From assembly GCA_013423325.1 (NCBI GenBank), contig BLJB01000015.1:1-64000 (forward strand): a stretch of DNA of 64,000 nucleotides, given 5' to 3'. The notes under the pieces were generated by a model. The model was not told the origin of the DNA. It made no database searches and worked only from the letters and a program-made list of their open reading frames with translations. Within the stretch, counting starts at the first letter, position 1, and every line of letters begins with the position of its first letter. The translations under genes and the position numbers were made by a program. The DNA is from Usnea hakonensis (Eukaryota > Ascomycota > Lecanoromycetes > Lecanorales > Parmeliaceae). Positions 11,351 to 22,096 of this stretch are shown piece by piece.

Positions 11351-12336
11351 TCATTGATCATGTCCTTTTGGTTTCAGCAGCCCATCCGTCTCTCCTTCCT
11401 TCTCCTTCTCCGAAAAGTCCGGCCTCGGAAGCTCGCATCCTTCCACCGTCCTCCCATACATGATTCCGCCCAGCCTGCTGATCGGCCTCAGCACCCCGGG
11501 ATCGATTATATTCCTGTCCTCGTTGATCGCATCCTCCCTCACCCAGAACTTCACTCCCTCGATAATTGCCAACACACCAGTTTTCTTACCCGGCGTCGCT
11601 CTACTCTCAAACTCCGTTGTCGACAAAAGTTTTCCTTCAATGCTGAAAATCGCCTCTTTCACGCGCGAGGTTTTGACTTCTGTGCAAGTGGCGGGCGTAA
11701 GACCACTTAACGTCCACTCAGACGTGCCGTACGGCGCGTTTATGCTCGTAGCGTTGGCGGCTTCGAGGTAGTGTTCGCTGATGATGTTGATGGTGCATTC
11801 CTTGGTGGCTTTCAGGTTGCGCAACGTGTCTTTGGCGTTGGAGAAACCGCCGGCGAAGCCAATGGTGAAGAGAGGTGGATCGTGGTTGATGACGTTGGTG
11901 TAGGAGAAAGGAGCGAGGTTTGTGGAGGAACCTAGAAGACGTGTCAGTCTGAAGAGGTGAGAGGAGCGCTGGAGGACTGTGGCAAACCGTCTTCGGATCG
12001 AGTGCTGACGAAGCCAATTGGTCTTGGGATTATCCCACTGATCAGAAGCTTATAATTGAAAACCGCGGGTCTGCCCTCCTCGTACGGGTCTATCTCCACG
12101 TGCTTCTTCTGAAGGCTTTCTCCGCCGTCGTTGGCGCCCTGGCCTAGCTTCCACCCCGGCTGCTTCGTCTTTGTAAAGTGCCATTCGGATTTCTGAGCCC
12201 AGTCGGGCCGAGAGGCTTCGACCGTGTTGAAGTCTGGATGCGGGTTCCTCTGGACGGCCTTTTCCTGGTCGAAGCGCTGCTCGTGGCCGGAAGGGTCTTC
12301 CTCGCGCTGCTCTTTGTCGCCGAAATTGGAGGGCAT
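11351..12336 (-). CDS. Flavin reductase-like (FMN-binding split barrel) protein
   Basis: Two exons, 11988-12336 and 11351-11931, joined over a 56-nt intron (GTTTGC donor, phase 1), giving 309 residues. After a charged N-terminal ~90 residues comes the flavin reductase-like domain: NYKLLISGIIPRPIGFVSTR, then in exon 2 NLAPFSYTNVINHDPPLFTI and GGFSNAKDTLRNLKATKECT, then NIISEHYLEAANAT. Family members bind FMN and often reduce flavin with NAD(P)H, or occur as orphan flavoproteins in fungi. The substrate cannot be inferred. The start ATG (MPSNFGDKEQ) is the first in frame. Its promoter is shared with the divergent hydrolase gene at 12711. Confidence 0.85.
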
Positions 12337-12710
12337 GGTGGAGTGTTGGAGTGTGCTGTTGAGAAGGGGCCAAGAGCTTTTTCAGGAGGTGCTGGGGCGA
12401 TAATTGAGCTGTCCCGAGCGATCAATGATTACTGACCATGAAATACTAAACAAAGACGAGCTCCATGCATCCGAAGCAGAAGCCGAGAAGACGCCCTTCT
12501 TCTTACGTCATGCTCCACTTTGATCGTCATGTTTGCTACACTTCTCACCAGATCGCTTATCGATAAGGCCTCCCCGCGTGTGGGGTCATTGGATAAGTAC
12601 CTACTCTACCTAACATCAATATTCTTCCTCCTGATATTCGACAACAGCAGCCGCAGTAGCAGCATTGATGATTTAGAGATTTATTCCCCATTCCCGAAAA
12701 CTTACTCAGA
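12337..12710. other. Divergent promoter: flavin reductase-like / hydrolase
   Basis: 374 bp between divergent start codons. It contains the palindrome CTTATCGATAAG at 12556-12567. Confidence 0.6.
12556..12567. promoter_or_regulatory. 12-bp palindrome CTTATCGATAAG (copy 1)
   Basis: Perfect palindrome 144 bp upstream of the hydrolase ATG and about 220 bp upstream of the flavin reductase-like ATG. It contains two head-to-head GATAAG words, the core bound by fungal GATA factors. The same 12-mer recurs at 43002-43013 in another divergent promoter. Function is inferred only. Confidence 0.45.
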
Positions 12711-14073
12711 ATGTCCGAGAATGAATACGAAGAGTACACGTTAGGCGACTGGCATCTCCAATGTGGCACCGCTCTGTCCAACGCCCATATCGCCTACAAG
12801 ACATTCGGGGATCCAAAGGCTCCCGCAATCGTCTACCCAACTTGGTATTCTGGGTGTCCGCATGCCTGAAAGCATTTTCGATGGCTCTCCCTAATATGTG
12901 AACAGCGATATCAGATAATGTATGGCTGATAGGCGAAGACAAATCCCTGAATCCGAAAAAGGTGACTCGCCAGTTGAAAACGTGATTTCTCGCGCATTTC
13001 GATCTCACACGCCTCGCAGTACTTCATCATCATCCCGGCGCTATTCGGGAACGGTCAATCCACGTCCCCTTCCAACGCAGAGCTCGCGACAGCTTTCCCC
13101 AAAGTCTCCTTCTACGACAACGTTCGTGCCCAGCATAAGCTGGTCACCGAGCATCTCGGTATCTACCATCTCTACTGCGTGCTGGGTTGGTCAATGGGTG
13201 CTGGCCAGACGTTTCAATGGATCACACAATACCCCGATTTCATGGATCTTGCCGTGCCATTTTGTGGCTCCGCAAGAACGAGCTTGCATAATCAGGTCTT
13301 TTTGGAGGGGGTCAAGAGCGCACTATTAGCCGCCAAGGGAATACCGAGTGCGGGATCAAAGGCGGGCGGGGTGACAGGGGAAGGGCTCGAGGAGAAAAGG
13401 GTTTGGACCGACGAGCAGAGAATGGTGGGATTGAAGGCCTTCGGGAGGGGCTATGCTGGATGGTAGGATCTTTGTTATGTGGATCAGGCTGCTGCTGATA
13501 ATATGGCCAAAAGGGGCTTCAGTCAAGCTTTCTACCGTGAGAAGCTCCACGAAAAACACTACGGCTATTCAGACCTAGAGTCGTTTATGGTGGGCTTCTG
13601 GGAGGGCTGGGCCACCTCAAAGGGTACTTCAGCTATCTCGGAACGGTTTTCACGCTTCCAGGCTGACGTGAGCAGATCCGGAGAACATGCTTGCCATGCT
13701 GCAGACATGGCAGAGCGGAGACTGCTCACTGCAGGAGCCTTACAATGGCAGATTCGAGGAGTCCCTGTCAAGCATCAAGGCAAAGACACTTGTCCTACCG
13801 GCGAAGACGGACCTATACTTCCCGTGAGTACTAGACGCACATCGCTGAGGTTGCGAGGTTCCGCTGATCAAGATCACACACTTGTCCAGTCCCGAAGATT
13901 CCGAGTATGAAGTCGCAAACATGAGACCCGGTGTTGGACAATTGGAGATATTTCCAACCATCTGGGGCCATTGGGCCGGCGGACCAGGGGACAGCAAAGA
14001 AGATATGAAGTGGCTTGATAAGCAGTTGAGCATTTTCTTTGGAAGGAATAGCACCCACAACCCCAAGATGTAG
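12711..14073 (+). CDS. MetX-like alpha/beta hydrolase (homoserine O-acetyltransferase family)
   Basis: Six exons: 12711-12855, 12906-12961, 13020-13462, 13514-13623, 13673-13823 and 13890-14073, giving 362 residues. The N-terminus (LQCGTALSNAHIAYKTFGDP) and ALFGNGQSTSPSN are typical of the MetX/homoserine acetyltransferase branch of alpha/beta hydrolases. The nucleophile elbow is GWSMGA (Ser), the acid lies in AKTDLYFPPED and the histidine in WGHWAGGPGD. Many fungal genes of this branch are not true homoserine acetyltransferases and their substrate is unknown; at ~360 residues this one is shorter than methionine-pathway MET2 enzymes. The exon 1 donor (T|GTCCGC) is weak but is the only choice seen that keeps the frame. 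Confidence 0.85.
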
Positions 14074-14424
14074 GCCCGCTGATTGTTTATATATACAAAG
14101 CCCCTTGTAAACCATGTGCCCCCCCCGCTTTGGAATTCCCAATCGAGAATTACAATTCTTACTGTCTACAAGAAACTGCAGCATTTAATGTATACTTTGC
14201 CTTGTACTTCTTAGTCATCCAAAAATAGCTATGACATCTCTTCAGACAGAAAGACGGCTTCAGTATGTTGTATATATATAAGACTCGGTGAAAGCCACCT
14301 AGAGATATCGTTCCCATACAAGGATGCCCGACCAGTCCTGAGATACAGGTCCTTTACCCTACGTATCCTTCCAAGAAACCTCACTGTCAATATGTCCAAC
14401 CCCAGCAGCTCCAAAAATGGATTC
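14074..14424. other. Spacer between convergent hydrolase and carboxypeptidase genes
   Basis: 351 bp of convergent 3' flanks with a run of C at about 14121-14128 and a TATATATA run near 14270. No gene seen. Confidence 0.5.
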
Positions 14425-16220
14425 TCACATCCACTCGCCGCCCAACCAGCGATTGAAAAAGTCTAAGCTGGCCTCCGGCTGATCCAGAGGAACCATGTGG
14501 CCCGCAGCATGTAATCTCATGAATGTGAGATTACCATTGTTCTTGACTTCACCGATCTTTCGGCCATCACCGCCGAGCTTCAAATCCTCGAGTGCGACTT
14601 TATTGTAAGCCTTCTGCCCGGGCCATTCCAATGCCTCGGTCCAAGCTCGGTTTCCAAGCCAATTGCAAATAAAGTCCGCATCACCCTGAACCAAGCATTA
14701 GTGATCGATGAACGTAACTACAGTCCCCGTATCGGGAACTTACAGCGTAGATCAGTATGGGCATCTTTTCAAGGATCCCTGGTACCAAGCGGTAAAAAGG
14801 CATCATCCAATCGCCGGCAAACAAAAAGTTGCGGTTGACGTCAAAGTTGCAGCCCTAGATCAACTGTCAGTGACCGCTGAATGCAGCTATATCCCTTTTA
14901 TTAGGAGACTCACATCGTAACTCTCAACTTCGGCGCCGAGGGCCTCCATAACCTCTGGCTTGTTTAACCATTTGCTGATCCAACCAAGCTGACTGTAACA
15001 TAAAGATCCATCTTCGCACGGCACGCGGACGTCGTAAGGGTTCTGTCCTGTACGCTGGTAGGGTCCGAGAATGGCGTTGTTGCAGTATATAGATGCGGGA
15101 ACACAAGACCAGACACTTTCGCTGTTGTAGCAGCTTTCAATGAGTGACTGGCACCGAGGGAGGGCGTTGTCCATTCCCTGGCACACACTCTCTTCTACAA
15201 CCGCTGGCCAACCACCATCGCCGCAAGCCATAGGCCTGTAGTACTCATACTGGGTGAGGCCGTCGGTAAGACCGTTGCCAATCATGATGGACTTCAAGTT
15301 GATATTTCTCTTCTTGTGGCTCATGATCTCGGATGTAAATACGGGTATATAATGTCCAGCATACGACTCTCCGGCAATATGGAAGTCTTGATGAGCATAT
15401 TGAGGGAATTGCTTGAAGAACAGAGTGAGCAATGCGTACACGTCCTTGCCGGCAGCGATGGTATCGCTGACTGAGCTCTCACTGTAAGAATAGCCTGTGT
15501 TAACAGGCTGGTCGAGGAAGATCACGGAAGCGTTCGAATTCCACGAATAGGGATTGTGGACGACGTTCAGCTTCGCGTCAATAGAAGCCGGACCGAGTTC
15601 GAGGAAGAGACCCGTCAAGGAACTGCATCCAGGTCCCCCGTTGAGCCATAAAACTACCGGATCGTTTTCAGGATCGTTTCGAGACTCAAAGAACCCTAGA
15701 TTGAAACGTCAGAATCTCAAGGAAACGTGAAAACATTCTCGGGGAACGAACAGTAGAATAGATGCTTGTCGTTATCGTTATCGTCAAGATAACCGCTATA
15801 TTGCTTCACCTTCGGATCCACCCCAAGTAGCTCCGGGTTAACACCTTTGGCTCTCAAGTCGTATGCACTGAGCTTTCCGTCAATCTCCCTCTCTTGCTCG
15901 CCATTTTCGTTCTCAACCCAAACGCTTTGGATGTCAGCGCCGCGAACGATGTGGTCCCAGTGGCTATCGGGACGGCGGTTGTGCTTCTTCGGGGCGGAAA
16001 GCAAGCTGGCTTCGTCCATAGCTCCCGGATACAACATGGCAACCTCATCCCAAACGGCTCGGGCTTCTTTGGTGAGAGTCTTGAGAGAACTTTTAAGGTC
16101 CTTCAGAGGATTTGTCCAAGATTGCTGTGGCTGCTGCGCCGGTTGGTCTTGAAGAGGGACTTGCTGCTGAATTGACGCTGCACAAGCTCCCACAAGGAGA
16201 GACGAGATGATTATTTTCAT
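14425..16220 (-). CDS. cpyA: Vacuolar serine carboxypeptidase Y
   Basis: Peptidase family S10; trims C-terminal residues from peptides in the vacuole. Four exons: 15752-16220, 14924-15695, 14744-14854 and 14425-14695, giving 540 residues, the usual CPY length. A signal peptide (MKIIISSLLVGACAAS) is followed by a ~120-residue Gln-rich propeptide. The mature part shows FFESRNDPENDPVVLWLNGG with PGCSS, the nucleophile in GESYAGHYIP, the catalytic Asp in GDADFICNWLG and the catalytic His in RLHAAGHMVPLDQP. The first donor (T|GTTCGT) rebuilds the conserved FYWFFESRND. It is transcribed divergently from the alcohol dehydrogenase gene at 17069. Confidence 0.95.
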
Positions 16221-16648
16221 TCTGACGAGAAGGCGCTGGCTGACAGACAGCAGTATAGAGGCTAGGAAGTGGGAATGTTTTGGAGATGGTACTTGTAGAA
16301 AAGGGAATACTCGTACATTACTTTAGGTGCTTTTAGGCTGCAGGCCTGAAGATAAGATGGCTGGTAAACGCATACTTAGGTAAGGTAAGGTAAGGTAGCA
16401 ACCATCAGGGCTTGGCATACTTGGCAGGGTCTCATCACCTTGGCATGACGACATATACTTTTTATGTGATTGGGGCACGAGACTCCTTTCCTTCTTATCA
16501 GCTGCTCGAAGGAGCTTGATACAGTACTCGTACGTGATTCCCCTTTTGATCTTTGGCATGTCTCCAGAGACTACTTGGTAAAGAATGTCTCGAGAATCAA
16601 GCCACATGGTTTGCTTTGCCAACAGATGTTCAAATGCGCCACTGCATC

Positions 16649-16677
16649 ATTCAATCAACAGCTACTGTTGATTGAAT
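16649..16677. repeat. Perfect 13-bp hairpin with 3-nt loop
   Basis: ATTCAATCAACAG at 16649-16661 is followed by CTA and then its exact reverse complement at 16665-16677. It lies between two divergent genes, about 430 bp upstream of the CPY start and 390 bp upstream of the ADH start. It could be a dyad operator or a small-RNA hairpin; no poly-T run follows it. Confidence 0.7.
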
Positions 16678-16787
16678 CAATCATTGACATCTACAATGAG
16701 GAGAAGACTGCCGTCATTAACGGTCTCACGACTAGGACAACCATTGCCTTGTAGACTAAAACACAATGAAATCAGCGTGAGCTATAT

Positions 16788-16826
16788 CTGAGGATAAGAC
16801 CTGAGGATAAGACCTGAGGATAAGAC
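16788..16826 (+). promoter_or_regulatory. Three tandem 13-bp units with GATAAG cores
   Basis: CTGAGGATAAGAC is repeated three times without change at 16788-16800, 16801-16813 and 16814-16826. Each unit contains GATAAG, matching the HGATAR site of fungal GATA-type regulators such as AreA. The array ends 242 bp upstream of the alcohol dehydrogenase ATG, and a 13-bp period puts sites on nearly the same face of the helix. Regulation is an inference. Confidence 0.55.
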
Positions 16827-17068
16827 CCGGGACTTTTACAACATATCTTACGTCAATATCAGTGTCATTAAAATTCAAAGCTTTGCTCAGTGTTAAGCCG
16901 AAATACCAGACGGAATTTCTGTTTGCCTGTTACTGAATTCAGTGACGTCATTCATTCATCACTTGTAGAAGCTGTGTGGCAGGCGGGTGACCAATTACTA
17001 TCCGTTGAGCTCTATCGTCTCTCTTTACCCTTTTACGCAATCTCGCACCACCCCCAATCACAACAACA

Positions 17069-18524
17069 ATGGCAGGCATTCCAAAATCCATGCTTTCTGC
17101 CCAGCTCATTGAGGTAACCGAATCATTCGCCCATTTGTACGAATGGGCTAACACGGCGGCTCAAATCTCAATAGTTTAACCAACCCTACAAGATCCACGA
17201 AATTCCCACCCCTGAATCCCTTGGCTCCTACGATATTCTCCTGAAAGTTGCTGTAGCATCGTTATGTCATACCGATTCTATGGTCAGTGCAGGCGTAATG
17301 GGGACGAAACTCCCCTGCGTTGGTTCCCATGAAGGGGCCGGTACTGTCGTCGTAAGTTATAATTTCAGAGTCTTTGTGCGCTGTCAAAATCCTAAGACTG
17401 ATCATACAAAATGAATCTTCCTCATAAAAGACACACGCTAACTCGCAATTCACCAAGCAACTCGGCGCATCAGTCACAAACTTTAAGAAAGGGGATCGAG
17501 TCATGGCCGGCGTAATGTGGAACAGATGCGGTCATTGCTCAGATTGTCTAGGCGATGAAAAGTACCGGCATTACTGTCCTAACATTGCAGGGCATCGGGG
17601 CGTCACGCTGGATGGAGCTTTCGCGGAATATATGATCGTTGACGGCCGGGAGAGCGCAAAGATACCTGATGAGGTTTCGTTCGAGGCGGCGGCACCACTC
17701 GCCTGTGCGGGACGCACTGTTTGGAGAGGAATTTTGCATGCCGAGTTGACCAAAGGAGAGACACTTGCGATTGTAGGGGCCGGAGGTGGTCTGGGGCATC
17801 TGGGTTGCCAATTTGCGAAAGCATTAGGACTAATTGTTATAGGAATTGACGCGAGAGAAGAAGGCTTGGCACTGGCGAAAGATAGTGGAGCTGATGTTGT
17901 GATTGATGCTAGACAAGAGAAAGCGAAGGTGGTCGGTGAAGTAATGAAGGCTACTAATGGAATGTGTGCCGATGCTACTGTGAATGTTTCGGACAATGCT
18001 CAAGCAGCCGCGCTGGCCTGTGCTGTGACGAAGATGCAGTGTGTACTTTCGGATTTCATTTTGCCTTGTTTGGACCAATTTTGACTTGGGACGTCTATTA
18101 AGATTCCGTGCACTCGACGGTTATTCCAGACTTGATTTTCGGGCAATGCTGACTGAGGTTGTGATCCAGTGGAACTATGATTCAAATCGCTCAGGTAAGT
18201 CCCAATTCATAATCCGATATTAGTGGTTTCTAACTCTTGACATCTCTCCAGCCAACAGATGTATCCGTCCCATTCCACGAGCTCGTCTTCCGCGATGTAA
18301 GAATCAAAGGCTCTCTCCTCTGCAGCCAACTCGAAGCCGAAAGTATGCTTGCGGTCGTCGCAACGCACAATATCTCGATCAAGACAAATCCGTTCGTCGG
18401 TCTTAGAGAAGTACCCAAATTGATTGATCTTGCTCGTGGCGGAAAGATGCAAGGAAAAGGCGTGGTTATTATTGATGAGGCCGAGATAAAAAGAATCAAG
18501 GAGACGAAGATGAATTCATCCTAG
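17069..18524 (+). CDS. Zinc-dependent alcohol dehydrogenase
   Basis: Medium-chain NAD(P)-dependent alcohol dehydrogenase. Five exons: 17069-17113, 17175-17351, 17458-18038, 18170-18194 (25 nt) and 18252-18524, giving 366 residues. Catalytic zinc ligands are visible as Cys46 (LCHTD) and His67-Glu68 (GSHEG). The structural zinc site is C98-x2-C-x2-C-x9-C. The Rossmann loop reads GAGGGLGHLG. The pattern is that of yeast-type cytosolic ADHs (VMWNRCGHCSDC, LAGRTVW-like LACAGRTVW). The small fourth exon encodes GTMIQIAQ and is required to keep the frame. The promoter holds the triple GATA-type array. The substrate may be ethanol or another primary alcohol; this cannot be settled here. Confidence 0.9.
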
Positions 18525-19288
18525 ACAAGATATTTTTGAAGCGCCAGGCCGTGCTTGCAAACCGGGCAACAATCCCAGTGCTTGTAAGTCAATGGAAAAG
18601 TAAGAAACCCAGATTGTGCCAATCGAAAGCCCGTCAACCAAATACCTGTATTATCATTGCCTAAGAATGGCTTTGAAGGTCCAATGAGTGAATCTGAAGA
18701 ATAGAAATGTCCGGGCTTGTCACATCCAGTGCATCATAAAGCTTTCCTTGGCCTTCCGGCGCTCTCTACACGGTAAAAGACAGTTAGGTACAAGTAAAAA
18801 TGTAAATCGAGATGCCGATGACTTTTATGTAGTATCTGCTAAATGTCTTATATGAACCTGTATAGAAACGGACTTGCAAAGCTACTTTTGGGAGACGTTA
18901 TATGTAACAATATGGAATACTGTAACCACGCTAATGCTATTGCGTCAGCCTTACCCTCTAGTTCCATCATTACCTGTTTGAAATCGGAATGTGCTAGTTG
19001 CTTCTTTACCTTTCCGTAGTTCTAGCGGACACCGTGATACCTACTTACCTTACTATCAAACTGACCTTCAATGTTAAAGGAAAGTAAATAATTGACTTCA
19101 TGACTGACGACTTAAAAACCATTAATGCTGCCATCTCGACAAAACTTCACTCCAACCTCTTCATCTCCAATTGCATATAACCATACACACTCACCACTAT
19201 CAACAAGCACGAACCCCAAAACCCCAACCTTACCGTTCGGATTGGGCCGGGCTCGTCATAACACCCTATTTTACCAGCAATCGTCAAG
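18525..19288. other. Spacer and promoter of the Hsp104 gene
   Basis: 764 bp. I looked for heat-shock elements (alternating GAA/TTC blocks) in the last ~300 bp and saw no clear multi-block array. No gene seen. Confidence 0.5.
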
Positions 19289-22096
19289 ATGGCATCAGGC
19301 ATGAACTTCACAGACCGCGCACAAAAGGCCCTCGCCGACGCCCATGAACTCGCCCAACAATACTCCCACTCCCAAATCCTTCCTCTTCACCTCGCCGTCT
19401 CTCTTCTCGACCCACCTGTCGATGAATCCAAAGACCAGCAACAAGCCATGAACGCTTCACATACTTCTGGCTCCTCGCCTCTCTTTCGCCAAGTCGTTGA
19501 CCGTGCCCACGGAGACCCCCAAGCGCTGGATCGAGCCATGAAGAAAGCTCTTGTCAGGTTGCCCAGTCAGGACCCGCCGCCAGAGCACGTGTCAATATCT
19601 CCTCAATTCTCAAAAGTCTTGCGGAACGCGAATGAATTATCAAAGACTCAAAAAGATAGCTTTATTGCCATCGATCACCTTATTCAATGCCTTTCGCAGG
19701 ACTCCTCCATTGAACGTTGCTTGGCAGATGCCAATGTCCCCAATACTAAGCTCATAGATTCTGCCATACAACAGATCCGTGGGACGAAGAGAGTGGATTC
19801 AAAAACTGCGGATGCGGAACAGGAAAATGAAAATCTCAAAAAGTTCACGATAGACATGACGTCGCTGGCCAGGGAGGGCAAGATTGACCCAGTCATCGGT
19901 CGAGAGGAGGAAATCAGACGAGTTATACGAATACTGTCCAGAAGAACCAAAAACAACCCGGTTTTGATCGGTGAGCCGGGAGTTGGAAAAACGACTGTAG
20001 TGGAAGGTCTGGCCTCACGGATAGTCAATGTGGACGTACCAGCTAATTTGGCTGCCTGCAAATTGCTCTCTCTTGATGTCGGATCATTGGTCGCTGGAAG
20101 CAAGTATCGGGGAGAATTCGAAGAACGAATGAAGGGTGTTCTGAAGGAGATAGAGGATTCCAAGGAGATGATCGTCCTCTTCGTTGACGAAATTCATCTA
20201 CTAATGGGCGCCGGTTCGAGTGGAGAAGGCGGTATGGACGCAGCCAATCTGCTGAAACCCATGCTTGCAAGAGGCCAATTGCACTGCATTGGTGCCACGA
20301 CGCTTGCCGAATACCGGAAATACATTGAGAAGGACCAGGCATTCGAGCGTAGATTCCAGCAAGTCTTGGTCAAAGAGCCAACGATACCAGAGACCATCTC
20401 GATTCTGCGAGGGCTGAAGGAAAAGTATGAAGTTCACCATGGGGTCAATATCGTAGACGGGGCTATTGTGGCGGCCGCCACCCTTGCTGCTCGATATCTG
20501 ACTGCCCGACGATTACCTGATTCAGCCGTTGATCTAATTGATGAGGCAGCGGCGGCTGTCAGAGTCACTCGGGAGTCACAACCAGAAGCGCTCGACACGA
20601 TGGAGCGTAGATTACGGCAGCTGCAAATTGAGATACATGCTCTTGAACGCGAAAAGGATGAAGCTGCCCGTTCTCGCCTCACACAGGCACAGGCAGAAGC
20701 AGCAAACGTTGCAGAGGAGCTCATACCTATGCGGGAGAAGTACGAAACGGAAAAGCAGCGTAGCAAAGACATTCAAGAAGCAAAGATCAAATACGACCAA
20801 TTGAAAGTTAAACAGGAAGAGGCCGAGCGGAACAAAGACCTACAGACCGCTTCTGACCTCCTATACTACGCCATGCCTGACACCAAAGCTCGCATTGAGC
20901 AACTCGAAGCCGACCGTGCCCGTGCGGATGCTGAGCTCTACGAACGTCGCGGGTCCGAGGGTGTTCAGGAAGCTATGCTTACTGATGCAGTTGGGCCTGA
21001 CCAAATCAATGAGATTGTGGCTCGCTGGACAGGGATTCCAGTGACACGTCTCCGAACCACAGAAAAGGATAAACTTCTGAAAATGGAAAAGCACCTGGGC
21101 AAGGTCGTTGTGGGTCAGCAAGAAGCCGTCACCTCGGTTTCGAACGCCATCCGTCTCCAGCGCTCCGGTCTTGCTAATCCTAACCAACCACCCTCATTCC
21201 TCTTCTGCGGTCCGTCTGGTACGGGAAAGACACTGCTCACGAAAGCCTTGGCGGAGTTCCTCTTCGACGATCCGAAATCCATGATCCGTTTCGACATGTC
21301 GGAGTATCAAGAGAGACATTCGCTCTCTCGCATGATCGGTGCACCTCCAGGTTATGTGGGCCACGATGCGGGAGGGCAGCTGACGGAAGCCCTTCGGCGG
21401 AGACCCTTTTCGATACTACTCTTCGACGAGGTGGAGAAAGCCGCGAAAGAGGTTCTTACTGTCATGTTGCAGCTTATGGATGACGGTCGCATTACGGACG
21501 GCCAAGGCCGCATTGTTGATGCTCGTAATTGTATTGTTGTGATGACGTCTAATCTCGGAGCCGAATACCTCGCTCGTCAGAACGCCGCTGACGGCAAAAT
21601 TGATGCTACGACGCGCGAGATGGTCATGACTTCATTGCGAAATTACTTTTTACCAGAGTTTCTAAATCGCATATCTAGCATAGTCATTTTCAACCGGCTG
21701 ACAAGGAAGGAAATTCGGAAGATCGTGGATGTGCGGCTGGATGAGATACAGAAACGCCTTTCCCAAAACGATCGGAAAGTGACGATTTGGTGCCAGGACA
21801 AGGTCAAGGACTATCTTGGTTCTGCCGGGTACTCTCCGGCGTACGGCGCGCGCCCTCTGGCTAGGCTCATCGAGAAGGAGGTGTTGAACCGCATGGCGGT
21901 ACTCATACTCAGAGGCGGTATTCAGGATGGCGAAACTGCTCGGGTGGTGATGGAGGATGGACGGGTTACCGTCCTGCCTAATCACGGCGACAGTGAGGAC
22001 GAGGACGAAGACGCAATGATTGACGAAGACGAGGCGGAGGATGACGCTGTGGAGATGCTTCAGGATGGAACGGACGATATGGATCTTTACAAGTAA
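19289..22096 (+). CDS. hsp104: Hsp104/ClpB-type disaggregase
   Basis: Hexameric AAA+ chaperone that pulls proteins from aggregates with Hsp70/Hsp40, giving heat tolerance; cytosolic and nuclear (called Hsp98 in Neurospora). One uninterrupted exon of 935 residues, the only large intronless gene here. Order: Clp N-domain (1-155), NBD1 with Walker A GEPGVGKTT (about 225-240) and FVDEIHLLMGAG, the coiled-coil M-domain (about 410-525, LEREKDEAARSRL), then NBD2 with Walker A GPSGTGKTLL and arginine-finger region FLNRI. The acidic tail, rich in DE and ending TDDMDLYK, marks eukaryotic Hsp104. The start is the first ATG (MASGMNFTDRAQKAL). Confidence 0.97.
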   Translation: MASGMNFTDRAQKALADAHELAQQYSHSQILPLHLAVSLLDPPVDESKDQQQAMNASHTSGSSPLFRQVVDRAHGDPQALDRAMKKALVRLPSQDPPPEHVSISPQFSKVLRNANELSKTQKDSFIAIDHLIQCLSQDSSIERCLADANVPNTKLIDSAIQQIRGTKRVDSKTADAEQENENLKKFTIDMTSLAREGKIDPVIGREEEIRRVIRILSRRTKNNPVLIGEPGVGKTTVVEGLASRIVNVDVPANLAACKLLSLDVGSLVAGSKYRGEFEERMKGVLKEIEDSKEMIVLFVDEIHLLMGAGSSGEGGMDAANLLKPMLARGQLHCIGATTLAEYRKYIEKDQAFERRFQQVLVKEPTIPETISILRGLKEKYEVHHGVNIVDGAIVAAATLAARYLTARRLPDSAVDLIDEAAAAVRVTRESQPEALDTMERRLRQLQIEIHALEREKDEAARSRLTQAQAEAANVAEELIPMREKYETEKQRSKDIQEAKIKYDQLKVKQEEAERNKDLQTASDLLYYAMPDTKARIEQLEADRARADAELYERRGSEGVQEAMLTDAVGPDQINEIVARWTGIPVTRLRTTEKDKLLKMEKHLGKVVVGQQEAVTSVSNAIRLQRSGLANPNQPPSFLFCGPSGTGKTLLTKALAEFLFDDPKSMIRFDMSEYQERHSLSRMIGAPPGYVGHDAGGQLTEALRRRPFSILLFDEVEKAAKEVLTVMLQLMDDGRITDGQGRIVDARNCIVVMTSNLGAEYLARQNAADGKIDATTREMVMTSLRNYFLPEFLNRISSIVIFNRLTRKEIRKIVDVRLDEIQKRLSQNDRKVTIWCQDKVKDYLGSAGYSPAYGARPLARLIEKEVLNRMAVLILRGGIQDGETARVVMEDGRVTVLPNHGDSEDEDEDAMIDEDEAEDDAVEMLQDGTDDMDLYK

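Larger units (their letters stand above)
16221..17068. other. Divergent promoter region: carboxypeptidase Y / alcohol dehydrogenase
   Basis: 848 bp with several small ordered elements: a GGTAAGGTAAGGTA run at 16378-16398, a perfect hairpin at 16649-16677 and a triple GATA-type repeat at 16788-16826. No coding frame is supported. Confidence 0.6.

Noticed and set aside
11351..18524. Secondary-metabolite or detoxification cluster made of the flavin reductase, hydrolase and dehydrogenase genes
   Set aside because: There is no backbone synthase, transporter or pathway regulator among them, and they are interleaved with carboxypeptidase Y and followed by Hsp104.
19000..19288. Heat-shock elements in the Hsp104 promoter
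   Set aside because: I saw isolated TTC or GAA blocks but no convincing alternating three-block array, so none is called.
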